DNA of 43,832 nt, from NCBI GenBank assembly GCA_013372875.1, contig JABXIW010000001.1, forward strand, positions 1-43,832. Reading direction: 5' to 3'. Source of the stretch: Gammaproteobacteria bacterium. GTDB lineage: Bacteria > Pseudomonadota > Gammaproteobacteria > Enterobacterales > Kangiellaceae. Positions 35,938-43,810 of the stretch are shown one piece after another. Numbering within the stretch: the first letter of the stretch is position 1; each line of letters begins with the position of its first letter. The notes under the pieces were generated by a model. It had not been told where the DNA came from. It did not search any database and was given only the letters and a program-made list of their open reading frames with translations. Made by a program: the position numbers and the translations under genes.

Positions 35938-36561
35938 CTACAAGCCTGTATTGCGCATGGCGCGAACAATATCATCACGCAAGTCTTTGGCTTTCATACG
36001 AGCCTCTTCTTCACTCGTCACCGGCTCATATTGCATAAAAATATTACCGTGCACATCCATCGCATAAATTTTACCAAGCTCCAACGCTACGCCATTACCA
36101 ATGTGCGCTTGACCATTGCCTCTGGCTAACTGTAACTGTTCTGGCTTTTGAAGGGGATCTGAGTGATTTATTTCACTTGGGAAAACAGCCAAGCGAGTCA
36201 GTTTCTCAATACGCTTACCTAAGCCTTGATGAGTTCTTGATAAAAACTCCATATTTAGGTCACACTCGGCATCGCAATGATTCGATTTTGGGAAATATAT
36301 CCACCACCATTGGGTTTCAAAGTTTTTAAAGTGCAATGGCTCGCCTTCGGTATTAAACCACGCAAACTGCTCGAAACGCGGGTATGGCGACTCTAACAAC
36401 ACACCTTTATTTTTTGTAGCTTGGGTAAACCAGCCCATATAAAAAGCGGTGTAAGCCAAAATCACAGGCACCACAAATAACAATACTAATCCCGAAATTA
36501 CACGTCGATTCTGACGTTTGGTTTGCTCATCAAGTGGCTTTACGCCATTGCTGTTACTCAT
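35938..36561 (-). CDS. Membrane-anchored cytochrome oxidase assembly protein, unnamed family
   Basis: 207 residues. One membrane helix (about 22-45) is followed by a periplasmic domain with RFEQFAWFNTEGEPLHFKNFETQWWWIYFP, C-D-A-E-C (two Cys), and a thioredoxin-like layout of strands. In many gammaproteobacteria a protein of this kind sits between surf1 and ctaA; function is not established. It overlaps the surf1 stop by 8 bp and is 9 bp from ctaA, so it is surely part of the assembly unit. The Cys pair hints at copper or thiol chemistry (inference). Confidence 0.8.
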   Translation of the reverse strand: MSNSNGVKPLDEQTKRQNRRVISGLVLLFVVPVILAYTAFYMGWFTQATKNKGVLLESPYPRFEQFAWFNTEGEPLHFKNFETQWWWIYFPKSNHCDAECDLNMEFLSRTHQGLGKRIEKLTRLAVFPSEINHSDPLQKPEQLQLARGNGQAHIGNGVALELGKIYAMDVHGNIFMQYEPVTSEEEARMKAKDLRDDIVRAMRNTGL

Positions 36562-37363
36562 CTGTCTTCTCTTTTTTACTAGCGTTCATGGGCGAACGCT
36601 TGGTATTAACCACAACAAAAATAATTATCAGTGCCAAAGCCATTGCAAACCATTGCAAGGCATAAGCCGTGTGCTTTTCTGGCGGACTGGTAATCACAGG
36701 CCAGTTGCGTACAAAAGGCGAATCCGCTTCAGGCTTCTGGCGCACCACAAAAGGCGCGACATGATACCCCATTTGGGCAACTTTTTCCTCTATTGTTTGC
36801 ATATCAAACTGCCCGATCAAATGCTTATTTTCAAATTGCTCCCACTGAGCATTGGAGGCCACCACTTGATTAGCGCCTTTGGAAAAATAAAGGTTGCCTT
36901 GGATAATCGAGTCTGTAAATTCGGGGATTTCTGGCACTTTTTGATAAAAATCTTTTCTTGGCAACCAACCGCGACTAACCAAAATTGCTTCAGAGTAGTC
37001 CTCAGCTTGATAGAGCCCCAAGATTTCATAACCCAATTGACGCCCTTGCTTTTGATTATCGATCACTAAAAATTGTTGATTGAGTGCAGCTCCTAGTAAC
37101 ACAACCGCGGTTTGATCAGGATTTGATTGCTTCAATGCCTCTGCTAACGAAATGGCGGATTGTTGTGACTTTTCGACAAGGTTTGCCGTAATATCACGCT
37201 TTTCTTGGGCTCGATCGAGCTGCCAAACGCCCAATCGCAACAGCACTGGTAACAAAATCAGGAAAACTAAACTAGGAACTAAAGTCGGCGCAAACTCTCG
37301 CTTACCTAGAGATAAACGAAATAGTGTTTGCTGACGAGTGCGCTGCCAAAAAGATTGCTTCAT
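36554..37363 (-). CDS. SURF1-family cytochrome c oxidase assembly factor
   Basis: 269 residues. Two membrane helices (about 30-48 and 235-255) flank a periplasmic domain. LGVWQLDRAQEKR, VSRGWLPR and the terminal TAYALQWFAMALAL segment are diagnostic of SURF1. The protein helps insert heme A into oxidase subunit I. It is the first gene of the surf1-orf-ctaA-ctaB-sco unit and is divergent from the DUF2909 gene. Confidence 0.94.
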   Translation of the reverse strand: MKQSFWQRTRQQTLFRLSLGKREFAPTLVPSLVFLILLPVLLRLGVWQLDRAQEKRDITANLVEKSQQSAISLAEALKQSNPDQTAVVLLGAALNQQFLVIDNQKQGRQLGYEILGLYQAEDYSEAILVSRGWLPRKDFYQKVPEIPEFTDSIIQGNLYFSKGANQVVASNAQWEQFENKHLIGQFDMQTIEEKVAQMGYHVAPFVVRQKPEADSPFVRNWPVITSPPEKHTAYALQWFAMALALIIIFVVVNTKRSPMNASKKEKTDE

Positions 37364-37447
37364 AAAGTTGGAGGTCCATAGTTTCTCATCGGATTATTTT
37401 TGCTTTTAGCGTATAATCCTTGGCTAAATAACAAACTCGGTCTAACT

Positions 37448-37675
37448 ATGGGCATTACTTGGTTAAATATTGTCGTTATTATATTCATGCTGGCTATTTT
37501 ATTCAGCCTTTTTCGCGGTCTGTTCTTTTTAGGCAAAGGCGATCCCGAATCCAGCAAAAAACTGCTCAAGTCACTACAGTGGCGAATCGCCCTTAGTAGC
37601 ATCTTATTTGTGGCCATTATGTTGCTGCATTATTTTGAAGTGATCAACCTGCGCACACAAATTTTGCCTAACTAG
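37448..37675 (+). CDS. DUF2909 twin transmembrane protein
   Basis: 75 residues from the ATG at 37448 (a TTG at 37400 would add 16). Two helices (about 5-23 and 46-63) flank the conserved cytoplasmic loop LGKGDPESSKKLLKSLQWRI. This little family usually sits beside surf1 in oxidase gene clusters, as here. Function unknown. A perfect TATAAT (37412-37417) lies upstream. The stop codon lies in the left arm of a 13-bp inverted repeat. Confidence 0.88.
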   Translation: MGITWLNIVVIIFMLAILFSLFRGLFFLGKGDPESSKKLLKSLQWRIALSSILFVAIMLLHYFEVINLRTQILPN

Positions 37676-37707
37676 TTTTATTGCATTATGATGAAATAAA
37701 ACTAGTT
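37670..37707. repeat. 13-bp perfect inverted repeat between the DUF2909 and DUF3667 genes
   Basis: AACTAGTTTTATT (37670-37682) and its exact complement AATAAAACTAGTT (37695-37707) with a 12-nt loop. It spans the DUF2909 stop and ends 13 bp before the next start. No T-run follows, so it could be an operator or a transcript-processing structure rather than a standard terminator. Confidence 0.6.
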
Positions 37708-37720
37708 GTATCAATAACTT

Positions 37721-38872
37721 ATGGCGGCTGAAAAAAGCGAATTAGAGCGTTTCACGGCAGATAAATTTTGCGGTCAATGTGGGCAGAAAAACTTCCGCCC
37801 CAATCGCAGCTTGGGTGAACTATTTAAAGAGTTTGTTGAAGACTGGCTGGGTTACGACTCTAAGATCTACAAAACCGCCGCTAAGTTAATAAAGCCAGCT
37901 GCTTTAAGTCTGGATTATTTTTCCAATTCTCACCATAAAAATCATTACATCACTCCGATCCGACTTTATTTGTTACTGTCGGTGGTATTCTTTCTGATGA
38001 CTCAATTTGGCGGCTTAAATGTCACCGAGGTCAGCCTAGATGAATTTTCAAACCCAGCGTCAAGCCAAGAACAATTAAAAGAAGCAGAAGAGCATTTAAC
38101 CAACGCGATTACCGAAGCAGGTAGTGAACAAGAAAGAATAATACTGGAACAGACTCTGGCTGGTATTAAGGCTTCGCAACAAATAGCAAGCGATCAATCG
38201 ACACAGTCTCAAGCAGATTCCATAGCGCCTGATAGCCAAGAAAAGACTGCAGAGAAACCCGATGGTTATAACTTTACCATCACTGGCGACAATGACTTTA
38301 ATTCGAAATCAGGTTGCACTAAGGATCCAACCCAAATTATTGATATCTGGCCCAAATGGCTCGACGATCAACTGGATAAGGGCGCAATTGAGTTATGCGA
38401 TTCTTATAAAAGGATTCTCTATCTGCCAGAAGAGCAGCAAAAAGAAGCCAAGGCCGCCTGGGGCTTATCTTTAGCACAAGAAGCCATTGAGCTTATTCCA
38501 CAGACTTTCTTTTTATCACTGCCCATTTTGGCTTTGGTGCTTTCCATTTTTTATTTCTTGTCACGCAGGCTTTATGTGGAGCATTTGGTGCTATTAATGC
38601 ACAGCCACAGTTTTATCTTTGCCGTAATTTTGATTTATTTGGGCTGGTTCAAACTGACCAACTGGATCCCACAATTGGACATTATTCCTATGGGCTCGCT
38701 ATTCAGTATTGGCTGTGTGGTTTACCTATACTTATCACAAAAATGGTTCTACCAACGCGGCTGGTGGGCAACTCTATGGCGCTTTTTACTGTTTGGATTT
38801 GTTTACGTTATGCTGATCAGCGTTATTCTAAGCATTGCAGCCTTGGTCGGTATTTTGCTCGGCTCCAGTTAA
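37721..38872 (+). CDS. DUF3667-like membrane protein
   Basis: 383 residues. The N-terminus has a single CxxC (C17, C20 in CGQCGQKN), then the DUF3667 signature SLGELFKEFVEDWLGYDSKIYKTAAKLI, YFSNSHHKNHYITPIRLYLLLSVVFF. A Gln/Glu/Ser-rich soluble region (about 105-200) leads to about four C-terminal membrane helices (about 258-375). Family members usually carry two CxxC pairs in a zinc ribbon; here only one remains. Function unknown. It takes the place where oxidase structural genes would be found in relatives. Confidence 0.75.
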   Translation: MAAEKSELERFTADKFCGQCGQKNFRPNRSLGELFKEFVEDWLGYDSKIYKTAAKLIKPAALSLDYFSNSHHKNHYITPIRLYLLLSVVFFLMTQFGGLNVTEVSLDEFSNPASSQEQLKEAEEHLTNAITEAGSEQERIILEQTLAGIKASQQIASDQSTQSQADSIAPDSQEKTAEKPDGYNFTITGDNDFNSKSGCTKDPTQIIDIWPKWLDDQLDKGAIELCDSYKRILYLPEEQQKEAKAAWGLSLAQEAIELIPQTFFLSLPILALVLSIFYFLSRRLYVEHLVLLMHSHSFIFAVILIYLGWFKLTNWIPQLDIIPMGSLFSIGCVVYLYLSQKWFYQRGWWATLWRFLLFGFVYVMLISVILSIAALVGILLGSS

Positions 38873-38873
38873 T

Positions 38874-39833
38874 CTAGCGCTTAGTTGACTGTAATAAAGA
38901 CTGTCTTAATCGACGTTTTTTAAGATCAGAATCAAAATCAATGCCACCCCAACCTGTGGTTATCCCCAACTGCTGAAAAGTCTCCGCATAATCTGGAAAC
39001 TGTTTGCTGCTAATAATTTTCTGATACTCGTCAGTAAAAATTTCTGTGCCTGAAAGCCTATCTAACCTATCAATCACCCGCCATAATGCAGTAACGCTAT
39101 GATTGGGTAAGCAGCAATTTTTGTATTGCTTGAGCACCGTTGCCAGGCTTTGCTTACCATTCGACTCCTGCCTTAACTTCACATCCACATTAAAAAAATA
39201 AGCGGCTCCCGACCAATAAACCCGCATATTGTTGCCGCGCGAGCTTGAAGCATCCGATAAGCGAACAGGCCTTCTTTGCGCATTCCGCTCGCCGCGCCGA
39301 AAACCGTGAAATAGCTTTTGGAAAGTTTCGCGCTCCGTCAGTAAACCCACTGAACCACGGGCAATGTTTTGGTAATAACTGGCCAACCCTTCAGAAAACC
39401 ATTTGTTATCACTACCAACATAAGGCAGAAATAGATGACTCATTTCGTGCGCTGCGGTCCAGTCAGCACGCAGTTTAGCGTAAGAAAAATCTGGGTTAAC
39501 GTGTAACACTACTTTGCTGCCGCGCCGACGTTTCACTTCGCCCCAAGGCACTGGCTCACGCCAAGAGTAGCTTCGAACCAACTTAACTCGAGCTTTATCC
39601 AGCGGAAATTCTCCATAGACATTAGCAACCGCTAACGCCATTTCCTCAACCCAGTCGCTAAGCTCTTGTTTTTGCGCATCAGAAAATCGGCCTTCAAACT
39701 CTAGCTGGATCTGACTGTTGCCAATGGTATTAGAGCTATTGATGGTGGCAGCATGAAAAGCAGAAGTTGCAAAAGCCGAATGACAAACCCCAATTGCAAC
39801 TGCAAGCGAAAATACAATGCGCAAAATTCTCAT
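38874..39833 (-). CDS. Secreted HExxH zinc metallopeptidase (gluzincin-like, family unknown)
   Basis: 319 residues with a signal peptide (about 1-22, ending AFA). The zinc site is HEMSH (His129, Glu130, His133), with the third ligand probably Glu148 in WFSEGLASYYQ, the gluzincin arrangement of M1/M61-type peptidases. The N-terminal part resembles no domain I can name. The rest, around YWSGAAYFFNVDVKLR, resembles the C-terminal part of M61-like domains. It may act in the periplasm or be exported; the substrate is unknown. It lies convergent to the DUF3667 gene. Confidence 0.75.
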   Translation of the reverse strand: MRILRIVFSLAVAIGVCHSAFATSAFHAATINSSNTIGNSQIQLEFEGRFSDAQKQELSDWVEEMALAVANVYGEFPLDKARVKLVRSYSWREPVPWGEVKRRRGSKVVLHVNPDFSYAKLRADWTAAHEMSHLFLPYVGSDNKWFSEGLASYYQNIARGSVGLLTERETFQKLFHGFRRGERNAQRRPVRLSDASSSRGNNMRVYWSGAAYFFNVDVKLRQESNGKQSLATVLKQYKNCCLPNHSVTALWRVIDRLDRLSGTEIFTDEYQKIISSKQFPDYAETFQQLGITTGWGGIDFDSDLKKRRLRQSLLQSTKR

Positions 39834-39901
39834 TACAAAAGCTTATTCCAAAGCCGGGCAAAACTCCGTCAAGAAACCCATGGGGATGTTACAAAGATTG
39901 T

Positions 39902-40621
39902 CTAGCTATTTTCAGTAGCGTAGCCTTGCAGCAGGTGCGCCCAATCTTGTTCCTGCCAATGAAAACTATCCAGCTTAGCCTTTTCTTTACGCAAAGAGCG
40001 TAATAATCGATCTAAGTTAGCACCTAATTCGGATGCCATTGGCGGTACGAAGCGCGCCTTATCAAAATCGATTAGCCAGAAATTGCCCTTTTTATTGAGC
40101 ATAATGTTATGGATGTTCAGATCCGAATGATAAAGCCCATGCTGATGGAACTGTTTAATCATAAAGCCCACTTGTTGCCACTGCTGCTCGCTCAATCCAT
40201 CGGATTGCAGATAATGAAACAGGTCTTGGGCTTTTTTTATGCGGCGTGTAATGATTTGCGCTTGATAGCGAGAGCCTTGCACTTGCACCAGTGCCGCCAC
40301 TGGTTTTGGCGCGGGCAGCTTTAATTGACGTAGCTGTTTCAAAACATTGAGTTCTTGAAAAGCTCGTGTCGATTCTAAGTCTTTAAACCAATAGCTTTTC
40401 TTAATGAACTTGCCTATTAAGCCGCCACGGCGGTATTGGCGCAACACATAAGGCTTTTTTTGGTGCTTAAAAAAATAAGTAATACCGCGCCCAACGGATT
40501 GTCCCGCGACCGCATCTTGTCGTTGCCAGTGATTGATATCAAACCATTCCTTGGAGACTAAATTCTGATACTTGCTATCCGTAATTAACCACTGCGAGTC
40601 ACTCAATTTGACCAGTTGCAT
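39902..40621 (-). CDS. kdkA: 3-deoxy-D-manno-octulosonic acid (Kdo) kinase
   Basis: About 239 residues. A small protein-kinase-like fold: VLRQYRRGGLIGKFIKKSYWF, the catalytic loop HSDLNIHNIMLN with the catalytic Asp, and the metal-binding LIDFDK are all typical of KdkA. It phosphorylates the Kdo of lipid A cores that carry only one Kdo (known for Haemophilus). The frame is open to a GTG at 40657, but the ATG at 40621 gives the length of characterised homologues and avoids a possible promoter of the divergent gene. Together with the glycosyltransferase next to it, it suggests an LPS core locus. Confidence 0.9.
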   Translation of the reverse strand: MQLVKLSDSQWLITDSKYQNLVSKEWFDINHWQRQDAVAGQSVGRGITYFFKHQKKPYVLRQYRRGGLIGKFIKKSYWFKDLESTRAFQELNVLKQLRQLKLPAPKPVAALVQVQGSRYQAQIITRRIKKAQDLFHYLQSDGLSEQQWQQVGFMIKQFHQHGLYHSDLNIHNIMLNKKGNFWLIDFDKARFVPPMASELGANLDRLLRSLRKEKAKLDSFHWQEQDWAHLLQGYATENS

Positions 40622-40635
40622 TAAGGATGAATGAT

Positions 40636-40663
40636 TTGAATTTGGTTTATCGTCCACTATACC
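40636..40663 (+). promoter_or_regulatory. Candidate sigma-70 promoter of the family 9 glycosyltransferase gene
   Basis: TTGAAT (40636-40641), a 16-nt spacer and TATACC (40658-40663), 29 bp upstream of the ATG at 40693. It supports that start over the longer frame beginning at 40627. Confidence 0.4.
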
Positions 40664-40692
40664 TTAAAATTCAGATATTACTCAAATATCCA

Positions 40693-41745
40693 ATGCGCAT
40701 GAAGCCAATAACTCTGCCTGAAACAGCCTCGATTTGCATTATGCGCCTCTCGGCCATTGGTGATGTGTGCCACGCGGTTGCCAGCGTGCAAGCAATTCAA
40801 CAGCATTTTCCCAAAGCCCAAATCACTTGGATTATTGGTAAACTCGAATATCAACTGTTAAAAAACCTGCCCAATATCGAATTTGTTATTTTTGATAAAT
40901 CTCAGGGGCGAAAGGCTTATAGCAAATTGAAAAAAAACATGCGTGGCAAGCAATTCGATATTTTGCTGCAAATGCAATTAGCTCTTCGTGCTAACCTTGC
41001 TGCTTTCTTTATTCCTGCAACAATAAAACTCGGTTTTAGTAAAAAGCGCTCCAAAGAATTGCACTCACTGTTTGTGAATCGCCATATCGAACACGAAAAA
41101 GGCTTTCACGTTTTAGATGGTTTCCGCGATTTTGCCCGCACCATTGGAGTTGAAGATGGTTCACCAAAGTGGAATATTCCTGTAGAAGCCAGTGTTGAAG
41201 ATTGGGCTAAAGATAAACTGCCCAAACAACCTTATATAGTAGTTTCACCCGCAGCCAGTAAAGCCGAACGTGACTGGTTAGCTGAGCGCTACGCGCAAGC
41301 TGCAGATTATTGCCATAGTCTTGGTTATCAAGTGTTGATCACTGGCAGCCCTAGCGAGCGTGAAAAATTATTGGGCGAGCAGATAGCAGCTCAGTGCCAG
41401 AGTGAAGTGGTAAATTTAGTCGGGCAAACCAATTTGCAACAATTGTTGCTGGCTTTGTGTGGTGCAGCATTGGTCATAGCGCCCGATTCGGGGCCTGCGC
41501 ATATGGCAGTGACACAAAATACGCCAGTAATTGGCCTTTATGCTCACAGCAACCCTAAGCGGACTGGACCCTATTTGTATCAAGACTTAGTCGCCGATGT
41601 TTATACACCAAGAGCCGTCACGGAATTCAACTTATCCGCTGATAAGCTGGACTGGGGCCTACGCCTTAAAGGCAGTGAGCTGATGCAAGCTATCAGTTTC
41701 GATAAGATTAAAGCCTTGATTGACCAAGTGTTAAAGACCTCTTGA
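40693..41745 (+). CDS. Glycosyltransferase family 9 (lipopolysaccharide heptosyltransferase-like)
   Basis: 350 residues from the ATG at 40693. The opening IMRLSAIGDVCHAVASVQAIQQHFP and the C-terminal nucleotide-sugar part with VVSPAASKAERDW, VLITGSPSEREK and VIAPDSGPAHMAV match GT9 heptosyltransferases (WaaC/WaaF-like). It would add a heptose or related sugar to the LPS core at the inner face of the cytoplasmic membrane; which position cannot be told. It is divergent from kdkA. Confidence 0.9.
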   Translation: MRMKPITLPETASICIMRLSAIGDVCHAVASVQAIQQHFPKAQITWIIGKLEYQLLKNLPNIEFVIFDKSQGRKAYSKLKKNMRGKQFDILLQMQLALRANLAAFFIPATIKLGFSKKRSKELHSLFVNRHIEHEKGFHVLDGFRDFARTIGVEDGSPKWNIPVEASVEDWAKDKLPKQPYIVVSPAASKAERDWLAERYAQAADYCHSLGYQVLITGSPSEREKLLGEQIAAQCQSEVVNLVGQTNLQQLLLALCGAALVIAPDSGPAHMAVTQNTPVIGLYAHSNPKRTGPYLYQDLVADVYTPRAVTEFNLSADKLDWGLRLKGSELMQAISFDKIKALIDQVLKTS

Positions 41746-41758
41746 CTCAAACAAACTT

Positions 41759-41920
41759 CTAGTTAAACCAAACACCATATAAAATGGCGAAAACTGCCAG
41801 CATCAACACCAATACTCGGCACAAATCTAAAAATAAATCCTCACCGTCAAACTCGTCTTTTTCTTGATGATTCACAAATCTCTCCAACCTCGCTTTCGAA
41901 TCTTTATCTATAGCAGCCAT
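41759..41920 (-). CDS. Small single-pass membrane protein of 53 residues (unknown)
   Basis: The frame from the ATG at 41918-41920 to a TAG at 41759-41761 is 53 codons. The N-terminal half is charged (MAAIDKDSKARLERF, then QEKDEFDGED), and the C-terminal half is one hydrophobic helix of about 20 residues (VLVLMLAVFAILYGVW) ending FN. AAGGAG sits six bases before the ATG, the best ribosome site in this part of the window. I recognise no family. It lies 13 bp past the glycosyltransferase stop on the other strand and 231 bp from the Omp85 gene. Confidence 0.6.
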   Translation of the reverse strand: MAAIDKDSKARLERFVNHQEKDEFDGEDLFLDLCRVLVLMLAVFAILYGVWFN

Positions 41921-42004
41921 GCTAGACTCCTTACCGTCTACCTACTTAAATGTTGTTAATCCAAAACCTATTGCTAAACGCCTGTAGCGATAATCTGTGC
42001 TACA

Positions 42005-42029
42005 TAATTATTAGATACTAATTATTAGA
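42005..42029. repeat. 11-bp direct repeat upstream of the small membrane gene
   Basis: TAATTATTAGA occurs at 42005-42015 and 42019-42029, with 3 bp between (14-bp period). It lies 85 bp upstream of the 53-codon gene and 123 bp past the Omp85 stop. The spacing resembles tandem half-sites of a regulator, but A+T-rich chance repeats are possible. No other element is evident in this 231-bp gap. Confidence 0.35.
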
Positions 42030-42151
42030 AAGTGAGGGTCAGTAGATGTAAGTAACTATGTCAATCTTGTCAGGAAACTGAAATTTCTGTGGCTTTTGGG
42101 GCTGAATGTTAGGAATTGTAAATGCCGCACATACATTATTAAGTTTCTTAG

Positions 42152-43765
42152 CTAGAAACTTGTCTTAGCTATGATACTAACGTCAAAATCCTTTACGAAA
42201 TCTGAATTAATGGGCTGCGAAAAATTTAAATTGATGACATTACTACCGCTGGAGCGCGTTAAAAAGAAACGAATACCCAATCCAACACTGGCTAAGACGC
42301 CATCCTCTTGATTGATATAAGGTGTTTCACCATAGTTACGGCCAGTGTCAATAAAGCCGACAAAAGCCACATCCAACAGTTGATATAAATTGATGTTAGG
42401 ATAAATTCGTTTCTCTAAAGTTAACAACCATTGACGATTGCCATGCTGATATTCTAATGGATAGCCACGCAAACCGGTTTCTCCACCCAGTGATAGCGGT
42501 TTATCAATATAGGGGTTATCCGCGGCTGAATAACGAGCTTTTAAGTACCAAGTTCTAAAATCATTGACTCGATAAAAATGCTCATAAAATAAGCTAAAAT
42601 AGCTAGTGGAAAGTTCATCATCGGAATGAACACCATGCCCCGATAGTGCATAGCGATACCAGTGCTGCTGATCCCAAATACCAAAATACCCTGAATAGAG
42701 TTGCCAAATAAATGCATCGGGACGGTAACTGGTTTCTAGGTTATAACCAAGTTTCAAATAATGATTCCAACCCAATTGAACGTCTTCGGTTTTTTCCAAC
42801 AAATACAAATTCTTAGTTTTTTCAAAGCGATCTTGTTGATAATGAAAAGCTATCCATGGGTAAGTTAGATCACGATTTTCAGGTAAAACACTGGTTAAAG
42901 GGATGTTTTCAAAATCAATTTTTTCATGACTAATACCGCCAATCCAGCGAAAAATCCCCCGGTCGGTTTTACCACTCGAATAGCCGAAAAACAAATCTGC
43001 TTGCTGGCGATCACTGACAAAGCGGTTAACCTCAACCTCATTTGAGTCAATGGAAATTTCTTGCCGATGGCTGTCCAGCGAAATGCCCGTGCTATGCCTA
43101 TCATCCAAACGATAAAATGGCTTATCCAGAGTAATTTGCACCTGCTCACCATCGGAATTGTCCGCTAGGATCAAACCTGCTCGCAAATGGCGATCGCCGA
43201 TAGCATCAGAATTTAGGCTAAGAATATGGCCAGAGCGATCTCTTTCAGAAAAATAAGCAATATTGGCGGCAATTCCTAAGCCAAGCAAATTATCGTCTTT
43301 TATGCCATAGCTCAGCTCAGTTTCACCACCTTGACGGTTGTAATCCACCGTCGGAAATAAGGTCCAGTTTTCCCAAGTGGCGACTTTGACTATTACGCCA
43401 TCTGTTGTTTCTTGTAACGTAATTTTCGCATCGCGCAAATAGCGATGGCGACGCAAGATCCGCTCGGCTTCCGCTAAATCTTCTTGAGTTACCCAGTCGC
43501 CTTCTTTGAAGGGTAAAAGTCGCTTGATAATATATGGCTTGGTGTCGATATGCAGGCTATTAGCAGTACTATAGAGCCAACCATCATTTTCTTGTAAATC
43601 AAAAATTGGATTGATCTCGATTTCGATCTGCGTCACTTGAGCGCCAGCCACCTGAGCCTTCTTAGAATCAGCAGAATTTTGCGCAATAGAAGCCGTACTT
43701 ATGGCACACCATAAGCATAAAATTTTCAACCCCAGATAAGCAGTTCCTTGTATTTGCTTTTTCAT
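42152..43765 (-). CDS. Omp85-family outer-membrane protein with one POTRA domain
   Basis: 537 residues. A signal peptide (about 1-28, ending SIA) leads to a single POTRA-like domain (about 45-115: IEIEINPIFD to LRDAKITLQE) and a 16-stranded-type barrel (about 135-537). The L6 motif LGGETGLRGYPLEY is present, and the protein ends with the C-terminal Phe of outer-membrane barrels. It is shorter than BamA (5 POTRA) and TamA (3 POTRA) and has no TamB partner here. AAGGAA lies five bases before the ATG. It may belong to the small Omp85/surface-antigen group; cargo unknown. Confidence 0.88.
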   Translation of the reverse strand: MKKQIQGTAYLGLKILCLWCAISTASIAQNSADSKKAQVAGAQVTQIEIEINPIFDLQENDGWLYSTANSLHIDTKPYIIKRLLPFKEGDWVTQEDLAEAERILRRHRYLRDAKITLQETTDGVIVKVATWENWTLFPTVDYNRQGGETELSYGIKDDNLLGLGIAANIAYFSERDRSGHILSLNSDAIGDRHLRAGLILADNSDGEQVQITLDKPFYRLDDRHSTGISLDSHRQEISIDSNEVEVNRFVSDRQQADLFFGYSSGKTDRGIFRWIGGISHEKIDFENIPLTSVLPENRDLTYPWIAFHYQQDRFEKTKNLYLLEKTEDVQLGWNHYLKLGYNLETSYRPDAFIWQLYSGYFGIWDQQHWYRYALSGHGVHSDDELSTSYFSLFYEHFYRVNDFRTWYLKARYSAADNPYIDKPLSLGGETGLRGYPLEYQHGNRQWLLTLEKRIYPNINLYQLLDVAFVGFIDTGRNYGETPYINQEDGVLASVGLGIRFFLTRSSGSNVINLNFSQPINSDFVKDFDVSIIAKTSF

Positions 43766-43810
43766 TGTTTCCTTTTTGTTAACGCTCTTACTATACCGCT
43801 AAATTCGAGC

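Noticed and set aside
42141..42161. AAGTTTC/GAAACTT hairpin at the Omp85 stop as a terminator
   Set aside because: Only seven mostly A-T pairs, and on the minus strand it is followed by AATAATG rather than a T-run.
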